Origin: Dipteronia dyeriana
Lineage: Eukaryota; Streptophyta; Magnoliopsida; Sapindales; Sapindaceae
Reading direction: 5' to 3'
Length of the DNA: 64,000 bases
NCBI GenBank assembly: GCA_032871835.1
Contig: CM065297.1
Coordinates: 33,861,598 to 33,925,597, forward strand
Shown here piece after piece: positions 1 to 12,449 of this stretch. The position numbers and the translations under genes were made by a program. Position 1 is the stretch's first letter, and each line of letters begins with the position of its first letter. The notes beneath the pieces were generated by a model. It searched no databases and was not told the DNA's origin. It saw only the letters and a list, made by a program, of their open reading frames with translations.

Positions 1-2195
1 CTCTTTGTGCCCCGGAAGTTATGGCACTTATTCAGTTTCTTGGTGGGTTGAATTACCCTCCAACTTTTGTCTCTTCATGGTCTGGTAATGATCCTTGTAA
101 GTCATGGTTAGGAGTGAGTTGTGATGACAATAAAAAAATTAGTGTTCTAAATTTGCCTAATTATAATCTTAGTGGTACCTTGAGTCCTTCCGTTGCAAAG
201 ATAGATTCACTCACTCAAATCAGACTTCAGAAGAATCATTTAACAGGCCAGATTCCTACAAACTGGACAAGTTTGAAATCTTTGACAACTTTGAATCTCA
301 GTGAGAACAACATTTCCCCCCCACTACCTAAATTTAGTGGTACTGTGAAACTTGTGGTTGTTGGGAATCCTTTTTTGGATGGTAATTGGTCAGGAGCAGT
401 TCCTCCATCTGGAATAAATCCGCCATCTGGGAGTTCGGATTCTTCTCCGAACAACCCATCTACTTCAACCAAAGGCTCAAGTTCTGGTAGTAGTTCTTCT
501 GATGATTCCTCCAAACCAAAAAGTTCCAAGAGGACCATTTTAGTTGCGATTGTAGCCCCAGTTGCAAGTATTGCAACTGTTGCTCTTTTGATCATTCCTC
601 TATCTATCTATTATTGTAAAAAGAGAAAAGACACTATCCAGGCTCCAAATTCCCTTGTAATTCATCCAAGAGATCCATCTGATTCAGATAATATGGTTAA
701 AATTGTTGTTGCCAATAACAGCAATGTAACCACTTCCACAGTAAATGGGAGTGGTTCTGCAAGCAGAAACAGTAGTGGAGTTGGCGAGTCTCATGTCATT
801 GAAGCTGGAAATCTAGTCATATCGGTTCAAGTTCTTCGAAATGTGACACAGAATTTTGCTCCCGAGAATGAACTTGGCCGTGGAGGTTTTGGTGTAGTTT
901 ATAAGGGAGAATTGGAAGACGGAACTAAAATAGCTGTGAAAAGAATGGAGTCTAGTGTGATTAGCAACAAAGCCTTGGATGAATTCCAAGCTGAAATTGC
1001 TGTTCTTTCAAAGGTTCGACATCGCCATTTGGTATCCCTGTTGGGTTATTCTGTTGAAGGCTATGAGAGAATTCTTGTTTATGAGTATCTGCCACAAGGG
1101 GCTCTAAGTAGGCATCTTTTCCATTGGAAGAGCTTTAAATTAGAGCCTCTCTCATGGAAGAGGAGGCTAAATATTGCATTGGATGTTGCAAGAGGGATGG
1201 ACTATCTTCATAATCTAGCCCATCAGAGTTTCATACACAGAGATCTTAAATCTTCAAATATCTTACTTGGAGATGATTTCAGAGCAAAAGTTTCAGACTT
1301 TGGATTGGTCAAACTTGCTCCTGACGGTGAGCAATCTGTCGTCACCAGGCTTGCTGGGACTTTCGGATACTTGGCACCAGAATATGCTGGTAAGCTAAGT
1401 CCTGCCAATCTATTAAACTGAAATTCGATATAGAAAGCTGTAAATTTTTATTTGATAAATAGGTTAATGCTTATATAGAAGGACTGGTTTGCTTATATAC
1501 AAGGTTTTCTTGCATTGGCAAACTGCTTTGCAAGAATTAACCTTGTTTCAGTCAAGAAGTCACCATATGCTTATTTGCCAGCCATGTTAGATCATTAGGA
1601 ATATGTAAAATGTCTTTCTTATCAATTATGCAAAAGTGTGCGAATATTATTGTACTGATTCAGACATTTTGTTCTAATTGATTCAGTGACTGGAAAGATC
1701 ACAACAAAGGCCGATGTTTTTAGTTTCGGGGTTGTATTGATGGAGTTATTGACTGGGTGGATGGCTCTTGATGAGAACAGGCCCGAGGAAAGCCAGTACT
1801 TGCCTGCATGGTTTTGGCAAGTCAAATCAGACAAGGAGAAGCTGAGAGCTGCTATTGACTCGACCTTAGATGTGAAGGATGAAACATTCGAGAGTATTGC
1901 CACAATTGCTGAACTTGCTGGACACTGCACTGCAAGAGAACCCAGCCAACGGCCAGACATGGGTCACGCTGTGAATGTATTGGCACCACTGGTTGAGAAA
2001 TGGAAACCGTTGGATGATGACCATGAAGAATATTGTGGCATTGATTACAGCCTCCCACTTAATCAAATGGTGAAGGATTGGCAGGAATCAGAAGGGAAAG
2101 ACACAAGTTATATGGACCTAGACGACAGCAAATCTAGTATCCCGGCAATGCCAAAGGGTTTTGCAGAGTCTTTCGGATCTGATGCTGGTCGGTAA
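1..2195 (+). CDS. TMK-type LRR receptor-like kinase, 3' part (two exons)
   Basis: Seen: the reading frame is open from the left edge. The codons before the Met at 21 read LCAPEV, so that Met is internal and the true start lies outside the window. Exon 1 ends at 1389, the intron is 1390-1686 (GT-AG), and exon 2 is 1687-2195, ending in TAA; splicing gives APEYAVTGK. Numbering from the codon at 21: a Cys-containing cap and LRRs at about 1-125, a Ser/Pro-rich linker, one transmembrane helix at about 173-195, then a kinase with glycine loop GRGGFGVVY (about 285), IAVKRM, HRDLKSSN (about 406), DFG (about 426) and APEYA. The C-terminus PKGFAESFGSDAGR matches the conserved TMK tail. Family knowledge: TMKs are plasma-membrane kinases involved in auxin-linked growth signalling. 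All kinase motifs are intact and the intron lies where TMK genes usually have it. The member within the family is not resolved. Confidence 0.93.
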
Positions 2196-3855
2196 AAGAG
2201 GTAATTCGTTGGCGATCTTTTCGTAGGAGTAGATATCCTGTTCTTCTTTGATAATTCAATGTCAATATATGTTTTAGTGCTGTTATTCTGGTACATTAAG
2301 ATGAAGACTCCAGATGCTTAAGAAGTCTCCTCTGTAGACTTTGAATTTTCGGTTGTGGAATTTTATATGCTAATGGTTTATGTAGATAGGGATCCCTAAA
2401 GAATGAGAAGTGGTTTTTATTATCTATTCATGGCTCCTATTCATATTGAGTTTTACAATAGTATTGGTCTTACTTTTCGATTGGTAAAATGATCTCTTTA
2501 TAGAATCTGTTCCATACTTGCTTGTTGCTAAGGTTTTGTTTCTTACTTTAAAATCAGATACCTTTGATAGTGCATACTTTCAATGTTCCTTTTATATCTT
2601 GTTCAGTACAAAAGACCAATCGTATAAACAAACTGGAGGGTAATTTCATTTCTTGGTTGTGCCTTGTGCTGTTATCTTCCTCTTGTAATGAAAGCAGTTG
2701 TTGCCCCAAAAAATGACTGAGGTCTGCATTGGGGCATAACATATAGCTAAGCTTAGATTCATGTCATGTGATGTTAATTAAAGGCACTCCTGAGTCCTGA
2801 ACTTGAATCATAATTCATAAATATAGCTGATGACGTTTTAGCCTTTACCATTCGATAGAAGGTGACTAGTATTAGTTTGCTTGTTGTGAATTGGTAGCCC
2901 CTTTATTGCGCTGTTCCAAACCAATAATACATTTTCATTTTTCAGTACCCAAAATGGAGTGATTAATATCTCTGTTTGTCCTTTTAATTTTCACCTTATA
3001 TGCCAATCACGTTGTGACAGGAGAGGACCAAAGTGGGGTGACTCTGTGCGAGTCCATTGAAACCTGGGCATTAGGTGGAAATTGGAATAGTAGGGGGATG
3101 CATTATGTGACATTGTAATTACCATAACTAACACGACACAACAGATTGCTACTAGACACGTGGTTGAGGCTTTTCATGGTCCTGACTCCTGGACCACCCG
3201 CCAATTTCCCAATCAAATGCAATAACATCCACATACGGGAGTGAGACTCTGCATTATGTGATATGTGACTTGTGAGTAGACCATTACACTTATTTTTGTC
3301 ACCAAGTATGATTTGATTAAATTTTCCCAAAAATATTGAAATGGCAAGAGCGCACAGCTCCTCCCTCTTAGAGTCTTGACAGGCATTCAAGCTCCAGATA
3401 TCATAAACAAAATCTAAATGCAATATGGCTCTAAAACATTGTGGACTTTGAAGCATTAGAAACTTTAAACGAAAACAAAATATTGATCTCCACTGTCTCA
3501 ATTGTGAGACTTTTTGGCATGAGAGTATTTAGAAATTTCCTATTAAACAAACAAACCGGCCTGTTTGGATAAAATTGGAGTAAATTAGCTTAAATTTTAA
3601 GAGGGCGTACCAAATGGGACCTACATGGAAGTTGGCTTAAAATTTTCCATATCTACTCATTTAATATGACTTCACTACTACTGTATATGAACATCCAGGA
3701 AAATGAAAAATATTTTATAAATTATAATATTTAACAGATAAATAAATTATACATGTGCTGATGCCATGAGTTGTGCATGCTCAAGAGGTTAAATCTGACT
3801 CTGAGACTCTATTGCCTCCAAAAGTATATATATAGATATATTCTCCGTTTAAGTA
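2196..3855. other. 3'UTR and intergenic spacer
   Basis: AT-rich sequence downstream of the receptor kinase. The first few hundred bases are probably its 3' untranslated region. No further coding region is convincing. It ends at the AAGTA (3851-3855) duplicated by gypsy element 1. Confidence 0.6.
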
Positions 3856-4710
3856 TGTTGACGTCGATTCCTGGATGTATGAAAAAAGCCAATAAGGATT
3901 GGATTTTAGCTATGATTTTAAAGAGAAAGAGAAGTAGAAAGTAATCGGACGCAAGTTTTTACGTGGTAAAACTCTGATGACCGGAGTAACGTCCACGGAT
4001 GGTTGAATGATCAACCAAACCAAAATTCACTATGAATAAAATAATTATTACAATTCTCGATATCTTTCTTCTCTCTGTATTTTTCTATGATTGCTGTATA
4101 TCTTTTTTGTGACGAGATTATGAGTCTATTTATATGTTCATATAACCCTAATCTTCTTTGTACAAGTAATAAAAGATCTTTGTATTTAATTATGATTGTT
4201 TGCTTGTTCGAAGTAGTTTGTCTTCTTTCCTGTTTCGGAAACTTGTATTGAGATCGAATGAGACTCTAGTAATGTAGTCCAATTAGAACTTATTTCCTTA
4301 TAAGAGCGTAATCTTTTTGAAGAAGTAAAATTGTAGCCTGATTAGGAACTCTCTGCTTGATAATTCTGCTCTTCTTGGAATTCCTCTTTGATATGGATAT
4401 CTTCGTGAATTTTAATGACTCGATTCGTGTGAGCTACACACTGGGATTTTATTTTTCTTCATGTTTGTCCCGAGTAGGAAACGATATCAGCTGATCCCGA
4501 GTGACATCATCTGATACCGAGTAGAAAATGTCACCAACTAGCTCCGAATATGTTTAACTGACCCATAGTAGTATATGGCGTCAGTTGACCCCGAACAGGT
4601 CTTTGTTCAATACTTGTTTATTCGGGCTTTTCTTCTTTGGTGATGCCTTACCTGACAAATTTATCCTCTTTGTCGATAACGTGTACGCCTGGTAAAATTC
4701 ACATACAACA
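3856..4710 (-). repeat. 3' LTR of gypsy element 1
   Basis: 855 bp, TG...CA ends, direct repeat of 14109-14994. It lacks about 23 bp present in the other LTR near its inner end, and substitutions are visible (three in the first 40 bases), so the insertion is not recent. Confidence 0.92.
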
Positions 4711-5188
4711 ATAACCCCTTAAAATATTTTTTCCAAATAGAGTTTCGTTTCGGGCAAAAGTATTTTAATCAATTTTATTTTTATCTTATCATAATGGTGT
4801 GTCTTAATGGTAACCCTGTAAATTCGATTGCCCCCTCACTCGAGATCTTCAATGATGTCGACGTTTTGGAATTCTGACGGCAAAAGCCTGTTCTCTTCTT
4901 GACACGTGTCCTATGCCGCTTCATTTTTTGATTCCATTTATGAGAAACGACCTTCACGTCTCCCCGTGCACTACCTACGTCATCAAATCTCGTCATAGAT
5001 TTTTCCCGCCTTGAGACCCTAGGGTTTCGTGCTATCACCCCTTTAAATTCTTCACTGAAGGGTTATGCTGGTTCATTCTAAAAAAACTCAAAAGCCAGAA
5101 AAAAATTTCCAGCCCAGATTTCTCTAAGCAGAAAATTGTCATTCTCTGTTGAAGATTCTGCATCAGTTTTCATTCAAGGTTAGTTTCA

Positions 5189-7234
5189 ATGAATCCATCT
5201 TCCCATCATCGACTTTTTACCATTGCTCTTGAAGCGCTTGATCGTGGGGATTTTCAGCTGGTTTCCTGCGCTCGAAGATTATTGGAGGAAATCCCCCCGG
5301 ACGAGCCTCCATTTTTAGAAGTCGACGTTTCTAGGCTTCACCCTAACGTCCAATTTTCTGTATCCATTTATGATTCTTCATCTAGTTCTGAATCTGATGT
5401 TTCTAATCACAGGGTACCTTTGCGAAGGATGGGAAAACATCAAAGCAGAAGTGAAGTCCATAAGCATGGCTCGGGTAACGTTCGAATCAGGGAGCAGACT
5501 GTTAACGAGAACGATGTTGAAGAGGCGTTCAGAGCATCTCGTCTCACCTTCTCTGCTGATCGCCCAAGTGGGTTTTTTTTCTTTTATTGTTATTTTTTGC
5601 TTTTTGTATTCTGACACGGTCCTTTTTTTTCCTAAGTGTATGACACAGACATTGTCTGCGACCTTCAAGCTCGCCAAGTGAAGTCGATTCTTCAGGCGAG
5701 CCGAAAAAGAAGTTTCTGGTCAGAGCAATGATGGTATTGCCCCGCCTGAGTCTGACGAGGATACCGATATAGCTGAGGAGAAAATCCCTGAATATGTCTC
5801 CGAGAACGTTGTTCAGCTGGCCGCCGGGGAGACTAGTGGTCCGAGTGGCCCAACAGATACTCAACTGCCTGATGATGGGGAGAGGCAGAGTGAGGGTCTT
5901 GGTGAAGGACCTGCTGTGCAGTCAGACACTGGTGATGAAGGTAATACCTCTGCGGGACATGTACCTTCAGGTCCCGAATTTTTTGAATCTTTCAGGGATG
6001 ATGCTCAGGAAGATCCCGCAGCTGATCTAAGCTTCCAACGTTCTCAGGTTGAGAAGCGGAAGGCAGTCAGCTCTTCTACTTGCCTTCTCAAGGTTCCTCG
6101 GGTGGTCTTATTCATTGACTCAAGCGATAAAGATACTGTGGCTGAGATTCCCCTGAGCGTTGATGTTGGAGCATCGGCGGATGCAGAGACTTTGGAGCCG
6201 AACAGGGGTCCCCCTCCCCTCGAGGTTGAAGATCAAGGGGCTGAACCCTCGGGGGTTTTTTTATATCCTTCTCCTCAGGATATGCTGTGGGAGATGTCAT
6301 CCGGTCGGGCTTTCATCAGGGAAGACCGCTGAAGTTGTTTTCTGGATGGCTCCCTGACAGACTGTCTTTAGAACGTTTTTAATGGTGCATCTTATGTAAG
6401 TTATCCTTAACTTCTTCAATTGTTTTGCTTGTTCGCCAGATTTTTAATTATATCCCTTTGCAGTTGGTGGCCAAGTTCTCTGAGCTGGTTCAGACGCAAC
6501 AACATCAAGCTGATCGAATAAGGCGTTTGGAAGCTCAACTGAAAGAGAGTGAGGATAGCCGTGCTCGGGTCGAATCGGCTTATTAGAAAGAAGTCGACAG
6601 TGCCCAAGTGTTTGCCGACCACTGTTTGGCGAAGCAGGTTGAGGCCGAGGAGAAAACTTCTTTAGCAGATGAGAAGGCAGCTTCACTTCAAAATTTGTTG
6701 TCCTCTACCCAAGAATCAATGCTTAAAGCCGAACAGGAAGCGGAGCAGTCTAAGTCGGCGTATGAGCAGAAGATCGAAGACTTGGAATGCTAGGCTCTGA
6801 CGGTCGAGTCCCTATCCAAGGAGGCTATGCTGGAACTCAAAGTGCAATGGGTAGATCATTTCAAGAGATCCTCTGCCTCCGATGCCCTTCACCTTTGGGA
6901 GTTTCCGTGTGGGTTGGTTTCAGCTGGCGTGTTCTTCAAGGTTAAGAATCGGGCAACTGGGAAAGTCCGAACCAACTGGGAGCTGTCGATCAAGAATCAT
7001 GTGGATTGGTCCTTGGAATCTCTTTGGACTCAGATGAAGGAGTGGAGAGCTTACTACTGTAGTCGAGGCAAATAGCCCCATCCTATGCATTTGAAGGTTC
7101 CATCCGAGCACTCCCTCTCAAATTTTCACGCCAGTCAGGAGTCGGTCGTGGAGGGTGTGGTCCCTGATGTCGGACCGATCCCAGAAGAAGATTACAGCCA
7201 GTGGATGGACAATTCAGTCGATAAGGTTGCTTGA
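5189..7234 (+). pseudogene. Extra ORF opposite to pol in gypsy element 1, coiled-coil protein
   Basis: Seen: an ORF starts MNPSSHHRLFTIALEALDRG at 5189 and runs to about 5568, followed by a T-rich stretch that looks like an intron. An acidic, Pro/Ser-rich exon follows at about 5650-6332 with one frameshift near 5700-5730. A second intron has donor GTAAGT near 6395 and an acceptor ending in CAG at 6463. The last exon, 6464-7234, is a single frame rich in Glu, Gln, Lys and Ala with coiled-coil character, broken by three TAG stops (6584, 6791, 7073). Family knowledge: Tat-type gypsy elements often carry such an additional ORF, sense or antisense, of unknown function. The intron model is inference. 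No enzymatic motif is visible. Confidence 0.7.
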
Positions 7235-7559
7235 CCTTCCAATGAAAGTCTGCTCCGCGAGTACGAGATAGTGTCTGACCTGAGTATTTGCAATAGTTCA
7301 AAATCCTCACAACCTTGATTTTTGTAGAATTTTCATAAGTTTTTTTTAGAAATTCTTTGTAACAATTCTTTGTAATTCATTGTAATTATTTGTAACAATT
7401 CTTTTGTAAAGAATTCTTTATAACAATTTTTTTTGTAACGATTCTTTGGAGAGATTAATAAAATCCCGAGTTTAGCTTTTCTGAACCGAGTGGTCTTGAT
7501 CTGATTTATTGCTTCAAGGAATTTCACCTTCAACTTGACTCTATTGTTGCCGAGTACTG

Positions 7560-7860
7560 ATTAAACCAGCTATTTTTGATGTTCGGGTAACTTAACCGAG
7601 TATCTTATTAAACCGGTTTCGTTCCCCGAATAATTTTTAACGCCAAGTATCTTATTAAACTGGCTCTTGCAATCTTTATGCAAAGTATCTTATTAAACTG
7701 GTTATTTTTGATATTCGGGTAACTTAACCGAGTATCTTATTAAACCGGTTTCGTTCCCCGAATAATTTTTGACGCCAAGTATCTTATTAAACTGACTCTT
7801 GCAATCTTTATGCCAAGTATCTTATTAAACTTACTAGTATTATTAACCGAGTCATCTTAA
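7560..7860. repeat. 132-bp tandem duplication in gypsy element 1
   Basis: The segment beginning TTCGGGTAACTTAACCGAG occurs at 7582 and again at 7714, a period of 132 bp. Within it the shorter motif AAGTATCTTATTAAAC recurs. It lies between the extra ORF and integrase, where Tat-type elements commonly carry tandem repeats. Confidence 0.75.
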
Positions 7861-8404
7861 AACAGGCAAGTAGGTTTATACTTGTGTTTCATACACGGTT
7901 GCTACCCGAACATTACATCAAGGCTCACCATGATCATATGTTCGAGTCCTTACGCATTACCAAGGACATCTCCCCAGTTTTTATACGCAAGGGTTTGCCG
8001 AATCGTTAATCTTTTTGAATTGCTTAACACAGCTATGAATTTCACCGGAATTTTTTCCAATAGCGTCCCGAGCTGGTGCATCGGGTTTTCCTTTTTGCTA
8101 AGGTCAATTGACCTTACTCGGCTGGCATGCTCTTTCGAGTTTCTCCGCCCATTCAGGAATCAATGGTCCCGAGTATTCTATTTGCATGTTCTTATTATCA
8201 TGCTCGTCTTCCATATGTTCTTATTATCATATGCTTTCTTTCGGAAATCCCGAGTTTGATGCTTTATCTTTCAGAAATCCCAAATTTAATTTTTATTCAT
8301 AACTGCAAAATCAACAAAGTTTTAAATTCCACAGCTAATATCTAACCTAACTAAAATTGTCATGACTAGAAAAAAGAACAAAAAATAATTTCAGGAAAGA
8401 AAAT

Positions 8405-9640
8405 CTTTAGATATTAGGCATTGCATATTCGTGGTAAAACCCCTCCATTGGGTTGTGCGATCCAATATGCTTCATGACCAGTTATTCCTTTGACTTTGTA
8501 CGGGCCTTCCCACTTGTCAGTCAGGGAACCTGCAACTTTATTTTTTATGTTCAATGACACCTTCCTGAGTACCAGGTCTCCTAGCTGGAATTTTTTGACC
8601 CGGACATGATAGTTGTAGTGGCGATCTATTCTTTGCTGATATGCCATATTTCGTATTCGGGACTTCTACCTTTTCTCTTCTAGCTCATCTAGGCTTTGTA
8701 ATAGCATATCAACATTATGTTATTCATCATATAGCCTGACCCGGGGTGATGCATATGACGTTTCTATGGGGATAACAACTTCTGTTCCAAACGCTAAAGT
8801 GAATGGAGTCTCTCCTGTTGATGTTCTTGCTGTTGTCCGATATGCCCATAACACTTCGGGAAGCTTTTCAACCCAGCTTCCTTTCTTGGCATCTAGCTTT
8901 GCTTTGATTGTGTGCTTGATGATTTTGTTCACTGCTTCAACTTGCCCATTTGTTTGAGGGTGGGCAGGTGTGGCATAGTAATTGGCAATCCGGTACTCTT
9001 TGCACAACCGTCTGAATTTCAGGTTATCGAACTGGGTGCCGTTGTCAGTGATTATAGTGTTTGGGACTCCAAACCTATAAAGTATATTATTTTTCATGAA
9101 ATTTAGGGTGTTTGCTTCCGTGATATGCACCAATGCTTCAGCTTCTGCCCACTTCGTGAAGTAGTCAACGGCTACTATGGCATACTTCGCTCCACCCCCT
9201 GTCCCGGCTGGTATTGGGCCGATTAAAACCAAACCCCACATGGAAAATGGCCATGGGGATGTGAGGTTTCTGAGCTGTTCAGGGGGTTGTCGAATATCAT
9301 TAGCAATCCTTTGGCAAGTATTGCAACTCTCCGAACATCGTTGTGCATCTGAGAATAGAGTAGACCAATAATAACCTTGCCTGAGTACATTGTATGCTAA
9401 AATTTTTTCCCAGTGTGGTTTCCGCAAACTCCTCCGTGGATTTCCTATAATATCCGATATGCATCCTCCTCTGACACACATCTTTGGAGTGTTCGGGAAT
9501 ACCCCATTCTGTATAGTTCTCCTCCAACCAATGTGTACCTTGTTGATAAATACCTGATACGTTTTGCTTGTAAGGGATCTTCCGGGAGCATGACTTCTTC
9601 CAGGAACCTTTTCAGCTGAGTCATCCAACCGTCTGGTGGT
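8405..9640 (-). pseudogene. Integrase of gypsy element 1
   Basis: Seen on the minus strand: an N-terminal HHCC zinc-binding region (EIHGGVCGNH, then CNTCQR) that is split by a frameshift near 9400-9440. The catalytic core has DYFTKWAEA (first Asp), TDNGTQFDN (second Asp) and a Glu in NGQVEAVNKIIKHT. The GPY-like C-terminal domain continues in a separate frame at 8414-8647 (KWEGPYKVKG). No chromodomain follows. Function in the family: insertion of the cDNA copy into host DNA. DD-E is retained, but the breaks between domains make an active enzyme unlikely. Confidence 0.88.
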
Positions 9641-11400
9641 GTTTGGATTTCTAAAATTTCTAAGTTTCTCGGTTCAGCTGTGCTCGGTTTGAGGAGATGT
9701 ACAACCAGAATAGTCTTTGGTCTGATTGTGGTTGTTGCTGAAGCTAGTTTGGACAATGCGTCTGCCTTTTCATTCTCATCCCTAGGGATCTGGGCAATCT
9801 TATATTCTTTGAATTTCTGGAGGAGTTGTTTTGCAATGTCATGGTAGACTATCATACCTTCATCCTTGGCTTGGTATTCGTCCAAGACTTGGTTGTCAAC
9901 TACCTGTGAATCGCTGAATATCTCGATTTCATCTGCCCCGAGAGCTATGCAGCTTTGAGTCCAACTAGTAGCGCCTCGTACTCGGCTTGATTGTTGGTTG
10001 CTTTGAAATCAAACCTCATGGCACATTCGACATCATCTCCTTCTGGAGTGCATACTACGATCCCTGCCCCGCTGCCATGAGTGTTTGAAGAGCCATCAAC
10101 ATACAATTTCCATAGAAATTTTTTTCCCAACTTCCTTTTTGCTTCCAGGTTTGGCTCTGTGAACCCTGCTATAAAACCTGCCACTGCTTGCCCTTTAAGG
10201 GATATCCTGGGGACGTAGTGGATATAGAATTCACTTAGCTCGATAGCCCATTTGGTAAGTCTTTCTGAAATCTCTGGCTTATGTAGAATTTGCTTCAATA
10301 GGCAGTCAGTGAGAACCTGGATTGTATGAGCCTGAAAGTATGGCCTTAGTTTCCTTATTGCTGAAACCAATGCTAGGGCCATTTTTTCTGCTTGTGAATA
10401 CCTTGTCTCAGCTGGTAGAAATGTCTTGCTGGTATAGTACACTAACTTCTGTACTCCATCTTCTGTTCTAACTAGGACTGAGCTTGCTGCTAGTTTTGTA
10501 ATTGATAAGTACAAATGGAGTCTCTCCCATATGTGGTTTTGAAAGTATGGGATCCTGCCCTAGGTATTCCTTGATTTTTAAAAAAGCCTGCTCGCACTCT
10601 TCATTCCATTCAAGTCATTTTCCTTTTTTAATTACTTTGAAAAAGGGTACGCATCCGTCCGTGGCCTTTGAGATGAATCTACCCAAGGAAGCTAAGCATC
10701 CTGTTAGGAGCTGTACTTCTTTTAGTGTCCTTGGTGAAGTCATTTTCTGCAGGGCCTGGATCTTCTCAGGGTTGACTTTGATTCCTCTTTGGTGAACTTG
10801 AAAACCCAGGAATCTTCCTAAAGGAACTCCGAATAAACACTTGTTCGGATTTAGCTTTATTTGATATCTCCTCAAAACATTAAATGTCTCTCGCAGGTCT
10901 GAGGTATGCTTGTCTGTTGAGATGCTCTTGGTCAACATGTCATCAATGTACACTTCCATGTTCCTTCCTATTTGCCGTGCAAAGATTCTGTTGACCAGCC
11001 TTTGATAGATTGCCCCTGTATTTTTTAATCCGAAGGGCATCACTGTGTAACAGTATAAGCCCTGATCAGTTGTGAATGCTACTTTTTCTTCGTCAGCCTT
11101 GTTCATCCGGATTTGGTTATATCCCGAGTAGGGGTCCATGAACTGAGCAACTCGTGGTCTGATGTTGCGTACACAAACTGATATATCCTCAGAAGTGGAA
11201 AACTGTCTTTTGTGCATGCCTTGTTCAAATATGTGAAATCTACGCACATTCTCCATTGTCCATTTTTCTTTTGGATGAGGACTACATTAGCTACCCATTG
11301 AGGGTAGTTGACCTCTCTAATCAACCCTACAACGAGAAGCTTCTCTACTTCCTGTTTTATTGACTGACTTCTCTAGAGATTGAATGATCTTCTCTTTTGT
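9640..11400 (-). pseudogene. Reverse transcriptase and RNase H of gypsy element 1
   Basis: Seen on the minus strand: RT begins around 11324 with VNYPQWVANVVLIQKKNGQW and CVDFTYLNKAC. A frameshift near 11100-11160 moves it to the frame holding MDPYSGYNQI, MPFGLKNTGA and the catalytic YIDDM. The RT tether and the first RNase H (KLVYYTSKTF, ILTDCLL) run to about 10200. A second RNase H-like domain follows (LYVDGSSNTHGSGAGIV, FKATNNQAEYEALL, QIPRDENEKADALSKLA). Family role: copies element RNA into DNA and degrades the RNA strand. Stops near 9900-9940 and 10515-10615 break the frame. Confidence 0.9.
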
Positions 11401-11705
11401 ATCACCGGTTTTGCATTCGGGTCTATTGTGAGATGGTGAAGTATTATTCAGGCATCTATTACGACCATGTCTTCATGACTCCAGACGAACACATCCCTGT
11501 ATTCTTTGAGCAAATCAGTGAGGTTTTGTTTGATTTTTCCTTCCGGGTTGGCCCCGATCTTGATCCTCTTATCTGGTTCATCTTTTTCAAGATAATTTCT
11601 TCGACCGGTTCAGTTTTGGATTCTTTCGACTCTTCCCTTGTATCGAATTCGAATGACAGTGACTCATTGTTCTGACTCAGCTGCGTTAAAGTGCAAACTT
11701 ATTCA

Positions 11706-12437
11706 TCATTTTTGTCTTTGTATACTGACATGTTTGCTCTTCGGGCCATCTCTTGGGATCCCTTGACTATACCGACCCCCCTGTTCGGTCGGGAACTTGA
11801 TCATTAAGGCAAAAGTGGCTGTTACGGCCTTAGTTTTATTTAAGAATGGCCGACCCAACAAAGCATTATACGGACAATTGTCTAAGTCTACTACCACGAA
11901 GTCGAGCAATACAGTTTTCTGACAAGGTGCCACTCCGATATTCACAGGTAGCTTTACCGTCCCGAGTGACCTGACCTCAATTCCTCCGAATCCTTTGAGT
12001 GGAGTATGGAAAGGTTGTAGATCCTTTCGGTCCAACCTGAGTTGATCGTAGACGGCTACATTGAGAATGTCTACCAAACTTCCATTATCTATCAAGATTC
12101 TCTTAACTTCCCGGTGACCAATCCGGACACTTATGACTATGGTGTCATTTGGCTGAACGTCGACCCCATGTGAGTCTGCTTCTGTGAATATTATTAGGTC
12201 CCATCCTCTCTTTACCCTTTTCGGGTCTGGCTCCACCGAGTTCACTTCAAATTTATTTCTTGCTTCTATTGCCTCTCTGATTTCCTGTGTTCGCTCTCGG
12301 TTACTTCTCCCAGTGGATGGTCCTCCAAAGATTGTATGTATTACTTCATTGGCCTCTGGACTGACCCTTTGATTTTGACCAGAGCTGTGATCGACTCTGA
12401 TCTCTTTCTTTTTTTCTGATTTCTCACCCCTTTTCAA
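11706..12437 (-). pseudogene. Aspartic protease (retropepsin) region of gypsy element 1
   Basis: Seen: a 243-codon minus-strand frame containing KRILIDNGSLVDIL, the aspartic-protease flap-side motif with its catalytic Asp kept (DNGS), and NALLGRPFLNK further on. It lies between gag and RT as expected for a gag-pro-pol polyprotein. Family role: processing of the polyprotein. It is out of frame with, or separated by stops from, both gag and RT in this copy. Confidence 0.85.
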
Positions 12438-12449
12438 GATTATATCTTG

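Noticed and set aside
236..595. 119-codon minus-strand ORF inside the receptor-kinase exon
   Set aside because: Exact shadow of the Ser/Pro-rich and LRR coding sequence on the plus strand; no domain.
10502..10795. 97-codon plus-strand ORF in gypsy element 1
   Set aside because: Shadow of the minus-strand reverse transcriptase.
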